DNA of 64,000 nt from Polynucleobacter sp. AP-Sving-400A-A2 (GTDB taxonomy: Bacteria; Pseudomonadota; Gammaproteobacteria; Burkholderiales; Burkholderiaceae), in assembly GCF_018688155.1 (NCBI RefSeq), contig NZ_CP061312.1:930001-994000 (forward strand), read 5' to 3'. This document shows positions 1 through 8,395 of the stretch, piece after piece (the first letter of the stretch is position 1; every line of letters begins with the position of its first letter). The translations under genes were made by a program, and so were the position numbers. The notes under the pieces are model-generated. The model had not been told where the DNA came from, made no database searches, and worked only from the letters and a program-made list of their open reading frames with translations.

Positions 1-1191
1 TATCGTGATCGTCGCCATATTAATACTAGTTCAGATACAGAGGTGTTATTGAACGTATTGGCTGATGAACTTCAAAAAGAAACCAATAGCGCAGCATTAG
101 ATGAGGGCGCTATGTTTAACGCCGTTACACAAGTAACTAAGCGTGTTAAGGGTTCTTATGCGGTTGTTTCTTTAATTGCGGGTTATGGCTTATTAGCATT
201 TCGTGATCCTTTTGGAATTCGTCCTCTCTGTATTGGGCGCATGGATACACCGAAGGGTCCAGAGTGGATGATTGCTTCTGAATCGGTTGCGCTCGATGGC
301 TTAGGTTTTACCTTTGTACGTGATGTCAATCCTGGTGAAGCAATTTATATTGATTTAGATGGTAATTTCACCTCACGTCAGTGTGTTGCTGATGCAGTCC
401 TGACACCTTGCATTTTTGAATATGTCTACATGGCTCGCCCAGACTCTACGATTGATGGCGTGACTGTGTATAACGTGCGGATGCGCATGGGTGACTACCT
501 TGCCGAAAAGATCCGTAAAGAGACTATTCCAGGTGAGATTGATGTTGTGATGCCGATTCCTGACTCAAGTCGTCCAGCCGCAATGCAGGTTGCTAAACGT
601 CTAGGCGTAGATTACCGTGAAGGATTCTTTAAGAATCGCTATATCGGTAGAACCTTCATCATGCCGGGCCAGGCTGTTCGTAAAAAATCAGTCCGCCAAA
701 AACTCAATGCCATGCGCATTGAGTTCAAAGATAAGACCGTTCTCATTGTGGATGACTCTATTGTTCGGGGCACTACCTCATTTGAGATTGTGCAGATGGC
801 ACGAGAGTCCGGTGCAAAGAAAGTGATTTTCGCTTCTGCTGCACCGCCCGTGCGTTTTCCTAATGTGTATGGCATCGATATGCCAACGCGCAGTGAGTTG
901 GTTGCTTACGGCCGCACTGATGAAGAGATTAATAAGATGATTGGTGCAGACCAATTAATTTACCAAAGCGTCGAAGATATGAAGCAGGCCGTGAAAGATA
1001 TCAACCCTGATATCCAGAACTTTGAGGCATCTTGTTTTGATGGCCATTATGTTACCGGCGATATCAATGAATCGTATTTAGATGCTCTAGAGGCAGCTCG
1101 TAATACCTCCGAGGCCAAAGCTGACCGCCAACGCGATTCTAGTGACTTTGCCCGTTCGCAGCTGCATTTGCACTTGGCTACAGAAGACTAA
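1..1191 (+). CDS. purF: Amidophosphoribosyltransferase (5' truncated by window edge)
   Basis: Catalyses the first committed step of purine synthesis, making 5-phosphoribosylamine from PRPP and glutamine in the cytoplasm. The frame is open from base 1, so the N-terminus with the catalytic Cys of the glutaminase domain lies outside the window; 396 codons remain. The visible part holds the rest of the glutaminase domain (motif FRDPFGIRPL near bases 200-230) and the phosphoribosyltransferase domain, whose PRPP loop VLIVDDSIVRGTTS is encoded at about 739-780. An internal GTG at 43 is not the true start. metZ follows after 69 bp on the same strand. Confidence 0.97.
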   Translation, partial: YRDRRHINTSSDTEVLLNVLADELQKETNSAALDEGAMFNAVTQVTKRVKGSYAVVSLIAGYGLLAFRDPFGIRPLCIGRMDTPKGPEWMIASESVALDGLGFTFVRDVNPGEAIYIDLDGNFTSRQCVADAVLTPCIFEYVYMARPDSTIDGVTVYNVRMRMGDYLAEKIRKETIPGEIDVVMPIPDSSRPAAMQVAKRLGVDYREGFFKNRYIGRTFIMPGQAVRKKSVRQKLNAMRIEFKDKTVLIVDDSIVRGTTSFEIVQMARESGAKKVIFASAAPPVRFPNVYGIDMPTRSELVAYGRTDEEINKMIGADQLIYQSVEDMKQAVKDINPDIQNFEASCFDGHYVTGDINESYLDALEAARNTSEAKADRQRDSSDFARSQLHLHLATED

Positions 1192-1260
1192 AAACAACGA
1201 TTGAGTTCGTCAGACATGTGTGTCTGAGGCAATTCTGTAATTCGGTGTCAAAATAGCGGT

Positions 1261-2469
1261 ATGAAGAGTAAAACTATCCGTAAAAAACCTGATTTCTCCA
1301 AGCTTGCGCTTGAAACCTTAGCAGTTCGTGCTGGAACACGTCGCACTGCTGAATATCAAGAGCACTCCGAGGCTATGTTCCTTACTTCTAGCTTTTGCTT
1401 TGATAGTGCTGAACTTGCAGCTGATGGCTTTGCACATGCAGATCAAGGCTTTATTTATTCTCGCTTTACTAATCCCACTGTGAGCATGTTCCAAGATCGA
1501 TTGGCTGCACTAGAGGGTGGCGAGGCTTGCATTGCAACTTCATCTGGTATGGCTGCTATTTTGACAATGGCAATGTCGCATCTCCAGACGGGAGATCACG
1601 TTGTTTGTTCTCGCTCAGTGTTTGGTGCCACCATCCAATTATTTAGCAATATTCTAGGTCGCTTTGGCATTACAACAACCTATGTTGATTTATCAGATAC
1701 CAAGGCTTGGCAGGGTGCCGTCCAAGCAAATACCAAAATGTTTTACTTGGAAACGCCATCCAATCCCTTAACGGAGATTGCCGATATCAAGGCTATCTCC
1801 AAGATAGCAAAGAAAGCTAAGGCGCTATTTGCTGTTGATAACTGTTTTTGTACGCCAGCGTTACAAAAACCACTTGCATTAGGTGCTGACGTAATTATCC
1901 ATTCAGCGACCAAATACTTGGATGGCCAGGGTCGCGTAGTGGGTGGCGCGATTGTGGGTAGCAAGGATTTCATTATGGGTAAAGTGTTTCCCTTTGTACG
2001 TACTGCCGGCCCAACACTTTCAGCCTTCAATGCTTGGGTGTTCTTAAAAGGTTTGGAGACGCTAGAGTTGCGTATGAAGCAACAGAGTCAAAATGCGCTA
2101 GAGATTGCTCAATGGCTCGAGAAACAGCCTGGAGTAGAGCGCGTTTATCATCCTGGCCTGAAATCTCATCCTCAGCATGCGTTGGCTAAGCGTCAGCAAA
2201 AAGCGGGTGGTGCTATTTTGTCTTTCACTCTTAAGGGTGGGAAAAAAGCGGCTTTCAAGTTAATCAACCAAACTAAGCTCTGTTCTATTACGGCAAACCT
2301 GGGTGACACTCGTACAACCATTACCCATCCTGCTACAACGACACACTGTCGAGTAAGTCCAGAAGCACGCAAAGCTGCAGGCATTACTGATGGCTTGGTC
2401 CGTATCGCAGTTGGACTAGAGAACGTAGTAGATTTAAAGAGTGATCTCATTGGCGGCTTGAAGAAGTAA
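1261..2469 (+). CDS. metZ: O-succinylhomoserine sulfhydrylase
   Basis: A PLP enzyme of the Cys/Met metabolism family that makes homocysteine from an O-acylhomoserine and sulfide, the direct-sulfhydrylation route to methionine. At 402 residues it is full length. The PLP-binding Lys218 sits in the motif HSATKYLDGQGR, and the upstream segment SSGMAAI near residue 95 is the usual cofactor phosphate-binding region. The family also contains cystathionine gamma-synthase; the MetZ call rests on overall sequence character and on the position after purF, which is common in betaproteobacteria. The gene starts with ATG, 69 bp after purF. Confidence 0.93.
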   Translation: MKSKTIRKKPDFSKLALETLAVRAGTRRTAEYQEHSEAMFLTSSFCFDSAELAADGFAHADQGFIYSRFTNPTVSMFQDRLAALEGGEACIATSSGMAAILTMAMSHLQTGDHVVCSRSVFGATIQLFSNILGRFGITTTYVDLSDTKAWQGAVQANTKMFYLETPSNPLTEIADIKAISKIAKKAKALFAVDNCFCTPALQKPLALGADVIIHSATKYLDGQGRVVGGAIVGSKDFIMGKVFPFVRTAGPTLSAFNAWVFLKGLETLELRMKQQSQNALEIAQWLEKQPGVERVYHPGLKSHPQHALAKRQQKAGGAILSFTLKGGKKAAFKLINQTKLCSITANLGDTRTTITHPATTTHCRVSPEARKAAGITDGLVRIAVGLENVVDLKSDLIGGLKK

Positions 2470-2478
2470 TTCAAGATC

Positions 2479-3102
2479 ATGGGCTTTACAGATGCTACCC
2501 AGTTCTGGAATGAACGCTTTGATAAAAAAGAATTCATCTTTGGAAAAGAGCCGAATGAATATTTGGTTGAGCAAGCGTCTCGTTATCTAAAGCCCAACTC
2601 TTCTGTTCTCTGTATTGCTGATGGAGAAGGGCGCAATGGTGTTTGGCTTGCCAAGCAGGGCATGTGCGTCACGGGTTTTGATGTTTCTGATATCGCACTA
2701 GCTAAAGCCAATCAGTTCGCAAAAGAAAATCAAGTCAATATTCAATACAGTCTTTGCGACACCGATGGCTTTGATTGGCAGGCCAATGCATATGATGCGG
2801 TAATGGGTATCTTCATCCAGTTTGCCGATCCCGAAATGCGGTTTAGAATTTTCAAACAAGTACATCAGACTTTGAGACTAGGCGGCCTATTTATTTTGCA
2901 GGGATACACCCCAAAGCAATTGGTACATAAAACCGGTGGCCCATCACTCATAGAGCACCTCTATACAGAAGAAATGATCCGTGAGCTAAGTCAAGACTTT
3001 GAAGTGCTCGAGCTTCAGTGCTACGAAAAACAATTGTCAGAGGGTGCAAGGCATACTGGTATGTCGGCATTACTGGGAATGGTAGCTAAAAAGAGGGCGT
3101 AA
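2479..3102 (+). CDS. Class I SAM-dependent methyltransferase
   Basis: A 207-residue cytoplasmic methyltransferase. Motif I (VLCIADGEGRNGVWLA, about residues 44-59) and the acidic residue ending the next strand (GFDVSD, about 67-72) form the SAM-binding Rossmann fold. The N-terminus (FWNERFDKKEFIFGKEPNEYL) is typical of TehB/thiopurine-like methyltransferases. The substrate cannot be read from the sequence. It starts 9 bp after metZ and is probably cotranscribed with it; a strong hairpin terminator follows its stop codon. Confidence 0.85.
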   Translation: MGFTDATQFWNERFDKKEFIFGKEPNEYLVEQASRYLKPNSSVLCIADGEGRNGVWLAKQGMCVTGFDVSDIALAKANQFAKENQVNIQYSLCDTDGFDWQANAYDAVMGIFIQFADPEMRFRIFKQVHQTLRLGGLFILQGYTPKQLVHKTGGPSLIEHLYTEEMIRELSQDFEVLELQCYEKQLSEGARHTGMSALLGMVAKKRA

Positions 3103-3126
3103 AAAAAGCTGCCGAAGCAGCTTTTT
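3103..3126. terminator. Bidirectional rho-independent terminator
   Basis: A perfect 10-bp stem (AAAAAGCTGC / GCAGCTTTTT) with a CGAA tetraloop lies between the converging methyltransferase and HiPIP genes. The stem ends in A/T runs, so it can work in both directions. Confidence 0.9.
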
Positions 3127-3142
3127 GATTCAGCGTTGTAGC

Positions 3143-3454
3143 TTAACCGGCTTTCTTAGCGTAAGCAGAACACCAGCCTTTGCCAGCAACTTGCTTAGCA
3201 CCGAACAATGAACAACCACCAGCAGCAGAATCCGCTTTACCTTGGTACAAAGCGCAATTGCCGCATACCTGGCCAGCAGCATACTTAGGGTACTTAGCTT
3301 TATCTACAGTAGTAGCGTTTGCTTTGTAACCCAATGCGGCAGCTTGTGGATCAGTTTCAGCAACCATGGCTTGAGCTTGAACTTGACCGTTCAATGCCAA
3401 AGTGCAAGCACCAGCAGCGGACAAGATCATAAATTGGCGACGACTATTTTGCAT
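3143..3454 (-). CDS. High-potential iron-sulfur protein (HiPIP), exported
   Basis: A small periplasmic electron carrier with one [4Fe-4S] cluster. The C-terminal half has the four-Cys pattern CGNC, then GGC, then GWC. The N-terminus carries a Tat-type signal (NSRRQFMILSAAG) ending near AQA, as expected for a cluster-containing protein folded before export. The start is placed at the ATG at 3454, because GGAG lies 6 nt upstream; the ATG 12 bp further upstream overlaps that Shine-Dalgarno sequence. The mature protein is about 75 residues, normal for HiPIPs. It is monocistronic and converges on the methyltransferase. A role in passing electrons from sulfur oxidation is possible but not shown. 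Confidence 0.9.
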   Translation of the reverse strand: MQNSRRQFMILSAAGACTLALNGQVQAQAMVAETDPQAAALGYKANATTVDKAKYPKYAAGQVCGNCALYQGKADSAAGGCSLFGAKQVAGKGWCSAYAKKAG

Positions 3455-3621
3455 ATAAAACTCCATTTTTTCGAGAGGGTTATTAATAATGTGGTGTCGA
3501 TATTAGCATATTAATCAAAATACCATTTCTATGCATAGGGTAATAAACATTACCGATTTAGTAGGGCTTTAGTGAACAGCGTCAGCTCGAGATCTTACTG
3601 ATACCTGAATCTAACTTCTTT

Positions 3622-4731
3622 TCAGGGACCAATAAAGCGTCTAGGGTCATTAATGAGGCGCAAGGGCATGATGTGAATTTGATTTCCATCAAGCTCTAAA
3701 TGCATCAGACTGCCAACCTCCATGCATAGCCTTTTGACCTCAGCTGAGGAGGCTTCCCATTCAATCGCGTTTTGACTATTTTGAATTCGTAATTGAATAA
3801 CGGCTATTTGGCCAAGGCTGCTCATCTTTTCAACTACCGCTGGTAAGCTGGCATTACTCGGGCCAGCATGAACGCTCAAGCCACTTTGAGGAATAACCCA
3901 GGCTACGCGAACTTTCGGAGGGATCTTGCCTTTGTCAGCAACCTTAAAGACCCTGCCGCAACCATCCCAACTCAAGTTACCAGCATCAAATACACCATGA
4001 AACATATTGCTGATGCCGACTAATTCAGCAACCCTGGAATTTCTTGGTTTCTGAAAGAGCACTTGCGGCGCTGCAGTTTGTAGACTGATGCCTTGGTCAA
4101 TAACAGTAATCCGATCAGCCAACAAATCAGCCTCTCGTAAATCATGTGTGACTAATAAGATGGGAATATGTAAATCTGTACGTAAGTCTGCCAATGTTTT
4201 ATAAAGACCCTGGCGTGTTGGAGTATCGATTGCAGAAAATGGCTCATCTAGCAGCAGAACTTTAGGCTGTCTAGCCAGCGCTCTTGCAAGGGCAACGCGT
4301 TGCTGCTGTCCACCAGACAGTTGATTTGGCATGCGCTCTGCAAGATTGGCAATACCCATGCGATCCAGTAGATCAAGACTAATCGCTTTGCGCTGCGATG
4401 TGTTGAGATCGGAGTTCTGCAATGGAATCATCACATTGCCTAAGGCGCTAAGATGCGGAAAAAGCGCATATTGCTGAAACAAGAAGCCGCAAGAGCGCTC
4501 TGCGGGGTAGAGTTGTTGCACTTTATTACCAAGATCATCGGTTTCAAACCAAACCTGACCATTGCACTCAATTTTTCCACTGGCTGGTTTATTTAGGCCT
4601 GCAATGGTTCTGAGCGCAGTAGTTTTACCGCTACCAGAAGGTCCAACCAAGGCATGCAGCTCACCTGGAGCGCATTCCAAGCTAATTTGCAGCGGACTCG
4701 GGCTAATCTGCTGAATTTTGACCTTCAGCAT
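3622..4731 (-). CDS. modC: Molybdate ABC transporter ATP-binding protein
   Basis: The ATPase subunit of a molybdate (or tungstate) importer at the inner membrane. Seen in the 369 residues: Walker A GPSGSGKTT (30-38), Q-loop FLFQQ (83-87), signature LSGGQQQR (138-145), Walker B VLLLDEP (158-164), the switch histidine in VTHDLRE, and a C-terminal TOBE-like region (about 290-350). It overlaps modB by 7 bp, so translation is probably coupled. The general architecture is shared with sulfate and spermidine ATPases; pairing with a ModB-type permease and the neighbouring molybdoenzyme SoxC support molybdate. Confidence 0.88.
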   Translation of the reverse strand: MLKVKIQQISPSPLQISLECAPGELHALVGPSGSGKTTALRTIAGLNKPASGKIECNGQVWFETDDLGNKVQQLYPAERSCGFLFQQYALFPHLSALGNVMIPLQNSDLNTSQRKAISLDLLDRMGIANLAERMPNQLSGGQQQRVALARALARQPKVLLLDEPFSAIDTPTRQGLYKTLADLRTDLHIPILLVTHDLREADLLADRITVIDQGISLQTAAPQVLFQKPRNSRVAELVGISNMFHGVFDAGNLSWDGCGRVFKVADKGKIPPKVRVAWVIPQSGLSVHAGPSNASLPAVVEKMSSLGQIAVIQLRIQNSQNAIEWEASSAEVKRLCMEVGSLMHLELDGNQIHIMPLRLINDPRRFIGP

Positions 4732-5381
4732 TGGCTGAAGCCTTTGCGCAGATTTGACTTACGACCCAGCACTCCATAGGAGAGAGCAATGCAAACCAGG
4801 GATATACCTAAGAGCACGAGAGCAATTGCGCCAGCACCGGTGGTATCAAAGCTCTGCACCTTGTCATAAATAGCAATAGAGGCTGTTTTTGTCTCGCCAG
4901 GTATTGCGCCGCCAACCATCAGAACGACGCCGAATTCCCCAAGGGTATGGGCGAAGGTGAGGGCAGCGGCGCCAGTAATGCCGCGCCAAGAAAGTGGCAG
5001 TTCAATTAAGCGAAAGATTTGCCAATTACTGAGACCACTTACTTGGGCCGCCTCTCGGATTTCAGGATTAATGGCCTCAAAGGCGCGTTGTATTGGCTGA
5101 ATGGCAAATGGGATGTTTGCAATCAGTGAGGCAACTAGGATTCCTGTAAATGAAAATACAAGGGGAGCCCCGAAAATACTGGTGTTAGCAAATGAAACCA
5201 GAAAGTAGTAGCCTAAAACTGTAGGCGGAAGAACTAAAGGCAGTGCCAGAGCAGCCTCAACCCATGGCCGACTTCTATTGAGATCCATTAGCTTATGGGC
5301 AGCCCATATCCCAAATGGCAACATCAGAGCCGTGGTCCAAAAAGCAAGCTTTAAGGACAGCAGAATTGCGTCAATATCCAT
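4725..5381 (-). CDS. modB: Molybdate ABC transporter permease
   Basis: A 218-residue inner-membrane permease with five or six hydrophobic segments. The ATPase-docking loop carries the EAA motif (EAAQVSGLSNWQIFRLIELPLS, in the central cytoplasmic loop). The length and the short N-terminus before the first membrane span fit ModB. No periplasmic binding protein (modA) lies beside it; the next gene upstream is the divergent arsR. The intergenic region of about 100 bp shared with arsR holds two dyad-symmetric sites listed separately. Confidence 0.88.
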   Translation of the reverse strand: MDIDAILLSLKLAFWTTALMLPFGIWAAHKLMDLNRSRPWVEAALALPLVLPPTVLGYYFLVSFANTSIFGAPLVFSFTGILVASLIANIPFAIQPIQRAFEAINPEIREAAQVSGLSNWQIFRLIELPLSWRGITGAAALTFAHTLGEFGVVLMVGGAIPGETKTASIAIYDKVQSFDTTGAGAIALVLLGISLVCIALSYGVLGRKSNLRKGFSQC

Positions 5382-5411
5382 GCTCCCATTGTATTGCCTC
5401 CAAAGGCTAGG

Positions 5412-5431
5412 GTATTTCTCTATATGAATAC
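5412..5431. promoter_or_regulatory. Candidate operator dyad GTATT-N10-AATAC
   Basis: A perfect 5-bp inverted repeat with a 10-bp spacer between the divergent modB and arsR genes. Read as ATTT-N8-GAAT it resembles the spaced dyads recognised by persulfide-sensing ArsR-family repressors, with one mismatch. Binding is inferred only. Confidence 0.4.
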
Positions 5432-5456
5432 AAGGCTCTTAGGTATTTAATAAATG

Positions 5457-5474
5457 CATATATACGCATATATG
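5457..5474. promoter_or_regulatory. Candidate ArsR autoregulatory operator
   Basis: An 18-bp near-perfect palindrome (CATATATACGCATATATG; only one symmetric base pair deviates) ends 10 bp before the arsR start codon. AT-rich dyads in this position are typical of ArsR-family autorepression. Confidence 0.5.
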
Positions 5475-5484
5475 ATTATCAATA

Positions 5485-5826
5485 ATGAATATAAAAGCTA
5501 AAGCAAAAAAAGCCACCAAAGATCTCTCTCCGCAAGCAATGGAAGAGGTTTTTTCTCGTGTCGCGGAATACTTTAATGTTCTTTCGGAGCCGTCACGGCT
5601 TCGTATTATGTATGCAGTTTGTAGCGGTGAAAAGTCTGTATCCGAGGTTGTTGAGTTATGTGGCTCGAGCCAGGCCAATGTTTCACGTCACCTTTCTGCG
5701 CTTCATAAGGCGGGAATTTTGCTTAGACGCAAAGAGGGCATCACTGTCTTTTACTCAATCGCTGATAACGCCACAGTAGAAATGTGCCAAACCGTTTGCG
5801 CAAAAATTGCTGAGAGTTTGCATTAA
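5485..5826 (+). CDS. ArsR-family transcriptional regulator heading the sox cluster
   Basis: A 113-residue winged-helix repressor. The recognition region is VVELCGSSQANVSRHLSALHKAGIL (about residues 55-79), followed by the wing RRKEGITVFYSI. It has four cysteines: 46, 59, 101 and 105. The classical arsenic site ELCVCD is changed to ELCGSS, so As(III) sensing is unlikely. A Cys in the recognition region plus Cys in the last helix is the layout of persulfide or redox sensors such as BigR and SqrR, and of SoxR repressors of sox operons. soxC begins 34 bp downstream, so it probably represses itself and the sox genes in the absence of sulfur substrate. Confidence 0.9.
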   Translation: MNIKAKAKKATKDLSPQAMEEVFSRVAEYFNVLSEPSRLRIMYAVCSGEKSVSEVVELCGSSQANVSRHLSALHKAGILLRRKEGITVFYSIADNATVEMCQTVCAKIAESLH

Positions 5827-5860
5827 TTCCGAAGTATCTATTGACCAAAGCAAATATCAA

Positions 5861-7261
5861 ATGACCAAAAAACAAATTGAGATCAGTGCGCAGGATATTA
5901 GCGCAATCGAAAAGCCAGCCAATCAGGCTCGCCTTGTAAAAGCACCTGAACATTTCATTTCTCAGGAGCTGATTGCTGATATCAATACAAATGGTTTGGA
6001 TGAAAACCGTCGTGGCTTCTTGCGTAAAGGTTTTATGTCCGCTCTTGGTGGTGCAGCTGCTGGACTGACAGCTCCCCTAGCCATGGCCGCGGGTGAAGGC
6101 GATGTATTTATTCTTGAAAAGCAAGAATGGCAAACAACGCTTGGCAAGAATGTGGCAACCATGCCATATGGTATGCCATCTATTTACGAATCCAATTTAA
6201 TTCGACGTGAGTCACCTGGGCTTACCCGTGTCTCTGCTGCATCCGTAGCCTTCACTCCTCTGCAAGGTTTATTTGGAACTATCACTCCAAACGGTTTACA
6301 TTTCGAACGTCACCACCAAGGCTGGTACAACGTCGATCCAGATAAACATCGTTTGATGGTGAATGGCATGGTGAAAAACCCACGTGTTTTCACGATGAAT
6401 GACTTAATGCGCTTGCCATCAGTTTCTCGTACCCACTTTATTGAGTGTGGTGCTAATACTGGATTAGAGTGGGGCAACGTAGCTGTTCCAACCGTGCAAT
6501 ACACGCATGGCATGCTCTCCTGCTGTGAATTCACTGGAGTGCCTTTAAAGGTATTGCTGGAAGAGTGCGGCGCCAATCTCAAAAAAGGGAAGTTCATGTT
6601 GGCCGAGGGCGGCGATGGCTCGGGAATGACTCGCACTATCAACCTTGAGAGTTGCCTTAACGATACGATTGTGGCTTGGGCCATGAATGGTGAGATGCTG
6701 CGTCCAGAAAACGGCTTCCCATTACGCTTGGTAGTTCCTGGGGTGCAGGGTGTTAGTTGGGTGAAGTGGTTACGTCGTTTAGAAATTGGTGACATGCCTT
6801 GGGCTTCTAAGGATGAGGCTGTTCACTATATTGACCTCATGACCGATGGCTCTCATCGTCAGTACACATCCGTACAAGAGTGTAAGTCTGTTATTACCAC
6901 GCCATCTGGTGGACAGCAGTTGCTAGATAAAGGTTTTTATAATGTCAGCGGTATGGCCTGGTCTGGGCGTAGCAAGATCAAACGCGTAGATGTTTCCTTC
7001 GATGGTGGTAACAACTGGCGTACTGCACGCCTTGAAACACCTGTCCTCACCAAGTCTATTACCCGATTTAATATTGATTGGGTATGGGATGGGTCTCCCG
7101 CCATTCTTCAATCGCGCGCAATTGATGAGACTGGCTACGTCCAGCCATCAATCAAGGCCTTACGTGATGTTCGTGGAACAAGATCGATTTATCACAACAA
7201 TGCAATTCAATCCTGGAAATTAGATTCAAATGGTGAGGTCAGCAATGTACAAGTTGGATAA
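5861..7261 (+). CDS. soxC: Sulfane (sulfite) dehydrogenase molybdenum subunit
   Basis: The molybdopterin subunit of SoxCD, which in the periplasm oxidises the sulfane sulfur bound to SoxY. The start is the ATG at 5861, giving 466 residues; an in-frame TTG at 5807 overlaps arsR and is rejected. A Tat motif RRGFLRKGF begins at residue 50, after a long n-region, with cleavage near AMAA (about 77). The molybdenum-ligating Cys196 lies in THFIECGANTG, within the sulfite-oxidase fold, and a Mo-co dimerisation domain follows from about residue 350. It overlaps soxD. The Tat signal fits export of a cofactor-loaded enzyme. Confidence 0.95.
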   Translation: MTKKQIEISAQDISAIEKPANQARLVKAPEHFISQELIADINTNGLDENRRGFLRKGFMSALGGAAAGLTAPLAMAAGEGDVFILEKQEWQTTLGKNVATMPYGMPSIYESNLIRRESPGLTRVSAASVAFTPLQGLFGTITPNGLHFERHHQGWYNVDPDKHRLMVNGMVKNPRVFTMNDLMRLPSVSRTHFIECGANTGLEWGNVAVPTVQYTHGMLSCCEFTGVPLKVLLEECGANLKKGKFMLAEGGDGSGMTRTINLESCLNDTIVAWAMNGEMLRPENGFPLRLVVPGVQGVSWVKWLRRLEIGDMPWASKDEAVHYIDLMTDGSHRQYTSVQECKSVITTPSGGQQLLDKGFYNVSGMAWSGRSKIKRVDVSFDGGNNWRTARLETPVLTKSITRFNIDWVWDGSPAILQSRAIDETGYVQPSIKALRDVRGTRSIYHNNAIQSWKLDSNGEVSNVQVG

Positions 7262-8312
7262 ATTAACTGCTCTCATTGGTTTTGTAGCGCTTCTAGTATT
7301 GGGTGCACAAGGTGCGTTTGCCCAATCTGATTCCTCAAAGTTTCCAGGGATTGGCCGGCATGCAACGATGGCTGAAGTTGCGGCCTGGGATATTGATGTT
7401 CGCCCTGATTTCAAAGGCCTTCCAAAGGGGTCTGGATCTGCTAGCAAGGGTGAAATTATTTGGGAAGCTCAATGCTCAAGTTGTCATGGCAGCTTTGGTG
7501 AATCTAATGAAATTTTCACACCTATTGTTGGCGGCACAAGTAAGGAAGATCAAAAAACCGGAAAGGTTGCTTCCTTAAAAGATAACAAGCAACCTCAGCG
7601 AACAACTTTAATGAAAGTAGCCACAGTTTCAACGTTGTGGGACTACATTTATCGCGCTATGCCTTGGAACGCCCCGCGTTCATTGAGTGCTGATGATACT
7701 TACGCATTGGTTGCCTACATCCTCAGTTTGGGTGAAATTGTGCCCAGCGACTTTGTGTTGAGCAATACTAACATTGCTGAAGTTCAGGCAAAAATGCCTA
7801 ATCGCAATGGTATGAATTTGCAGCATGGTATGTGGAATGCCAATGGCAAGCCAGATGTCAATGCCAAAGCTTGTATGAATAATTGCACGCAATTTGTTCA
7901 AATTGGCTCTACATTGCCTGAATACGCCAGAAATGCGCATGGCGATATTGCATTGCAAAATCGCGAATATGGTCCTTATAGAGGTTCTGACAGTACAAAG
8001 CCACCTCTTCAAAAGCTCCCTGCTGGCTCAAGCATGCAGCCAAAATCAGTGGCGGTTGCCGATACTGGGCCTGCAGCATTGTTTAAAGGAAAAAATTGCT
8101 CAGCTTGTCATGCTCCAAATGCGAAGTTAGTTGGGCCTTCAATAGAGCAGGTTGCGGCAAAGTATAAAAATCCAGCTGATTTAGCTATGCTTTCCACCAA
8201 GGTGATCAAGGGTGGCGCTGGAGCCTGGGGCGCTATTCCAATGCCGGCTCAAGACGTGACTGCTGCGGAGTCTAAAGCTTTGGTTGAGTGGATGCTTTCG
8301 GGTGGTAAGTAA
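7245..8312 (+). CDS. soxD: Sulfane dehydrogenase di-haem cytochrome c subunit
   Basis: The electron-accepting partner of SoxC. The ATG at 7245 is preferred over one at 7230 because a TGAGG ribosome site lies 6 nt before it; this gives 355 residues overlapping the soxC end by 17 bp. A Sec signal ends near AFAQ (residue 27). Two haem c sites are visible, CSSCH (77-81) and CSACH (285-289), with likely Met ligands in YRAMPWN (about 139) and AIPMPAQD. A CMNNC pair (210-214) lies between the domains, as in other SoxD proteins. Length and layout match the Paracoccus-type di-haem SoxD. Confidence 0.95.
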   Translation: MYKLDKLTALIGFVALLVLGAQGAFAQSDSSKFPGIGRHATMAEVAAWDIDVRPDFKGLPKGSGSASKGEIIWEAQCSSCHGSFGESNEIFTPIVGGTSKEDQKTGKVASLKDNKQPQRTTLMKVATVSTLWDYIYRAMPWNAPRSLSADDTYALVAYILSLGEIVPSDFVLSNTNIAEVQAKMPNRNGMNLQHGMWNANGKPDVNAKACMNNCTQFVQIGSTLPEYARNAHGDIALQNREYGPYRGSDSTKPPLQKLPAGSSMQPKSVAVADTGPAALFKGKNCSACHAPNAKLVGPSIEQVAAKYKNPADLAMLSTKVIKGGAGAWGAIPMPAQDVTAAESKALVEWMLSGGK

Positions 8313-8395
8313 TTAAAAAAATAGGTGTTAACCTTAACGTTTTAATGATTAAGTAATAATATTCTTACGTATTAGAGATTAATAAAGGAGTTTTT

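Noticed and set aside
1210..1227. Inverted repeat TCAGACA-TGTG-TGTCTGA upstream of metZ, considered as a riboswitch or terminator
   Set aside because: It is a short isolated hairpin without a T-run, and the 69-bp gap is too short and lacks conserved elements of SAM or SAH riboswitches.
3539..3554. GGTAAT-AAAC-ATTACC inverted repeat between HiPIP and modC
   Set aside because: Six-bp AT-rich arms downstream of neither promoter; likely chance, no supporting context.
5807..5860. N-terminal extension of SoxC from a TTG start
   Set aside because: It overlaps the arsR coding region and adds residues not expected in SoxC; the ATG at 5861 fits the Tat leader better.
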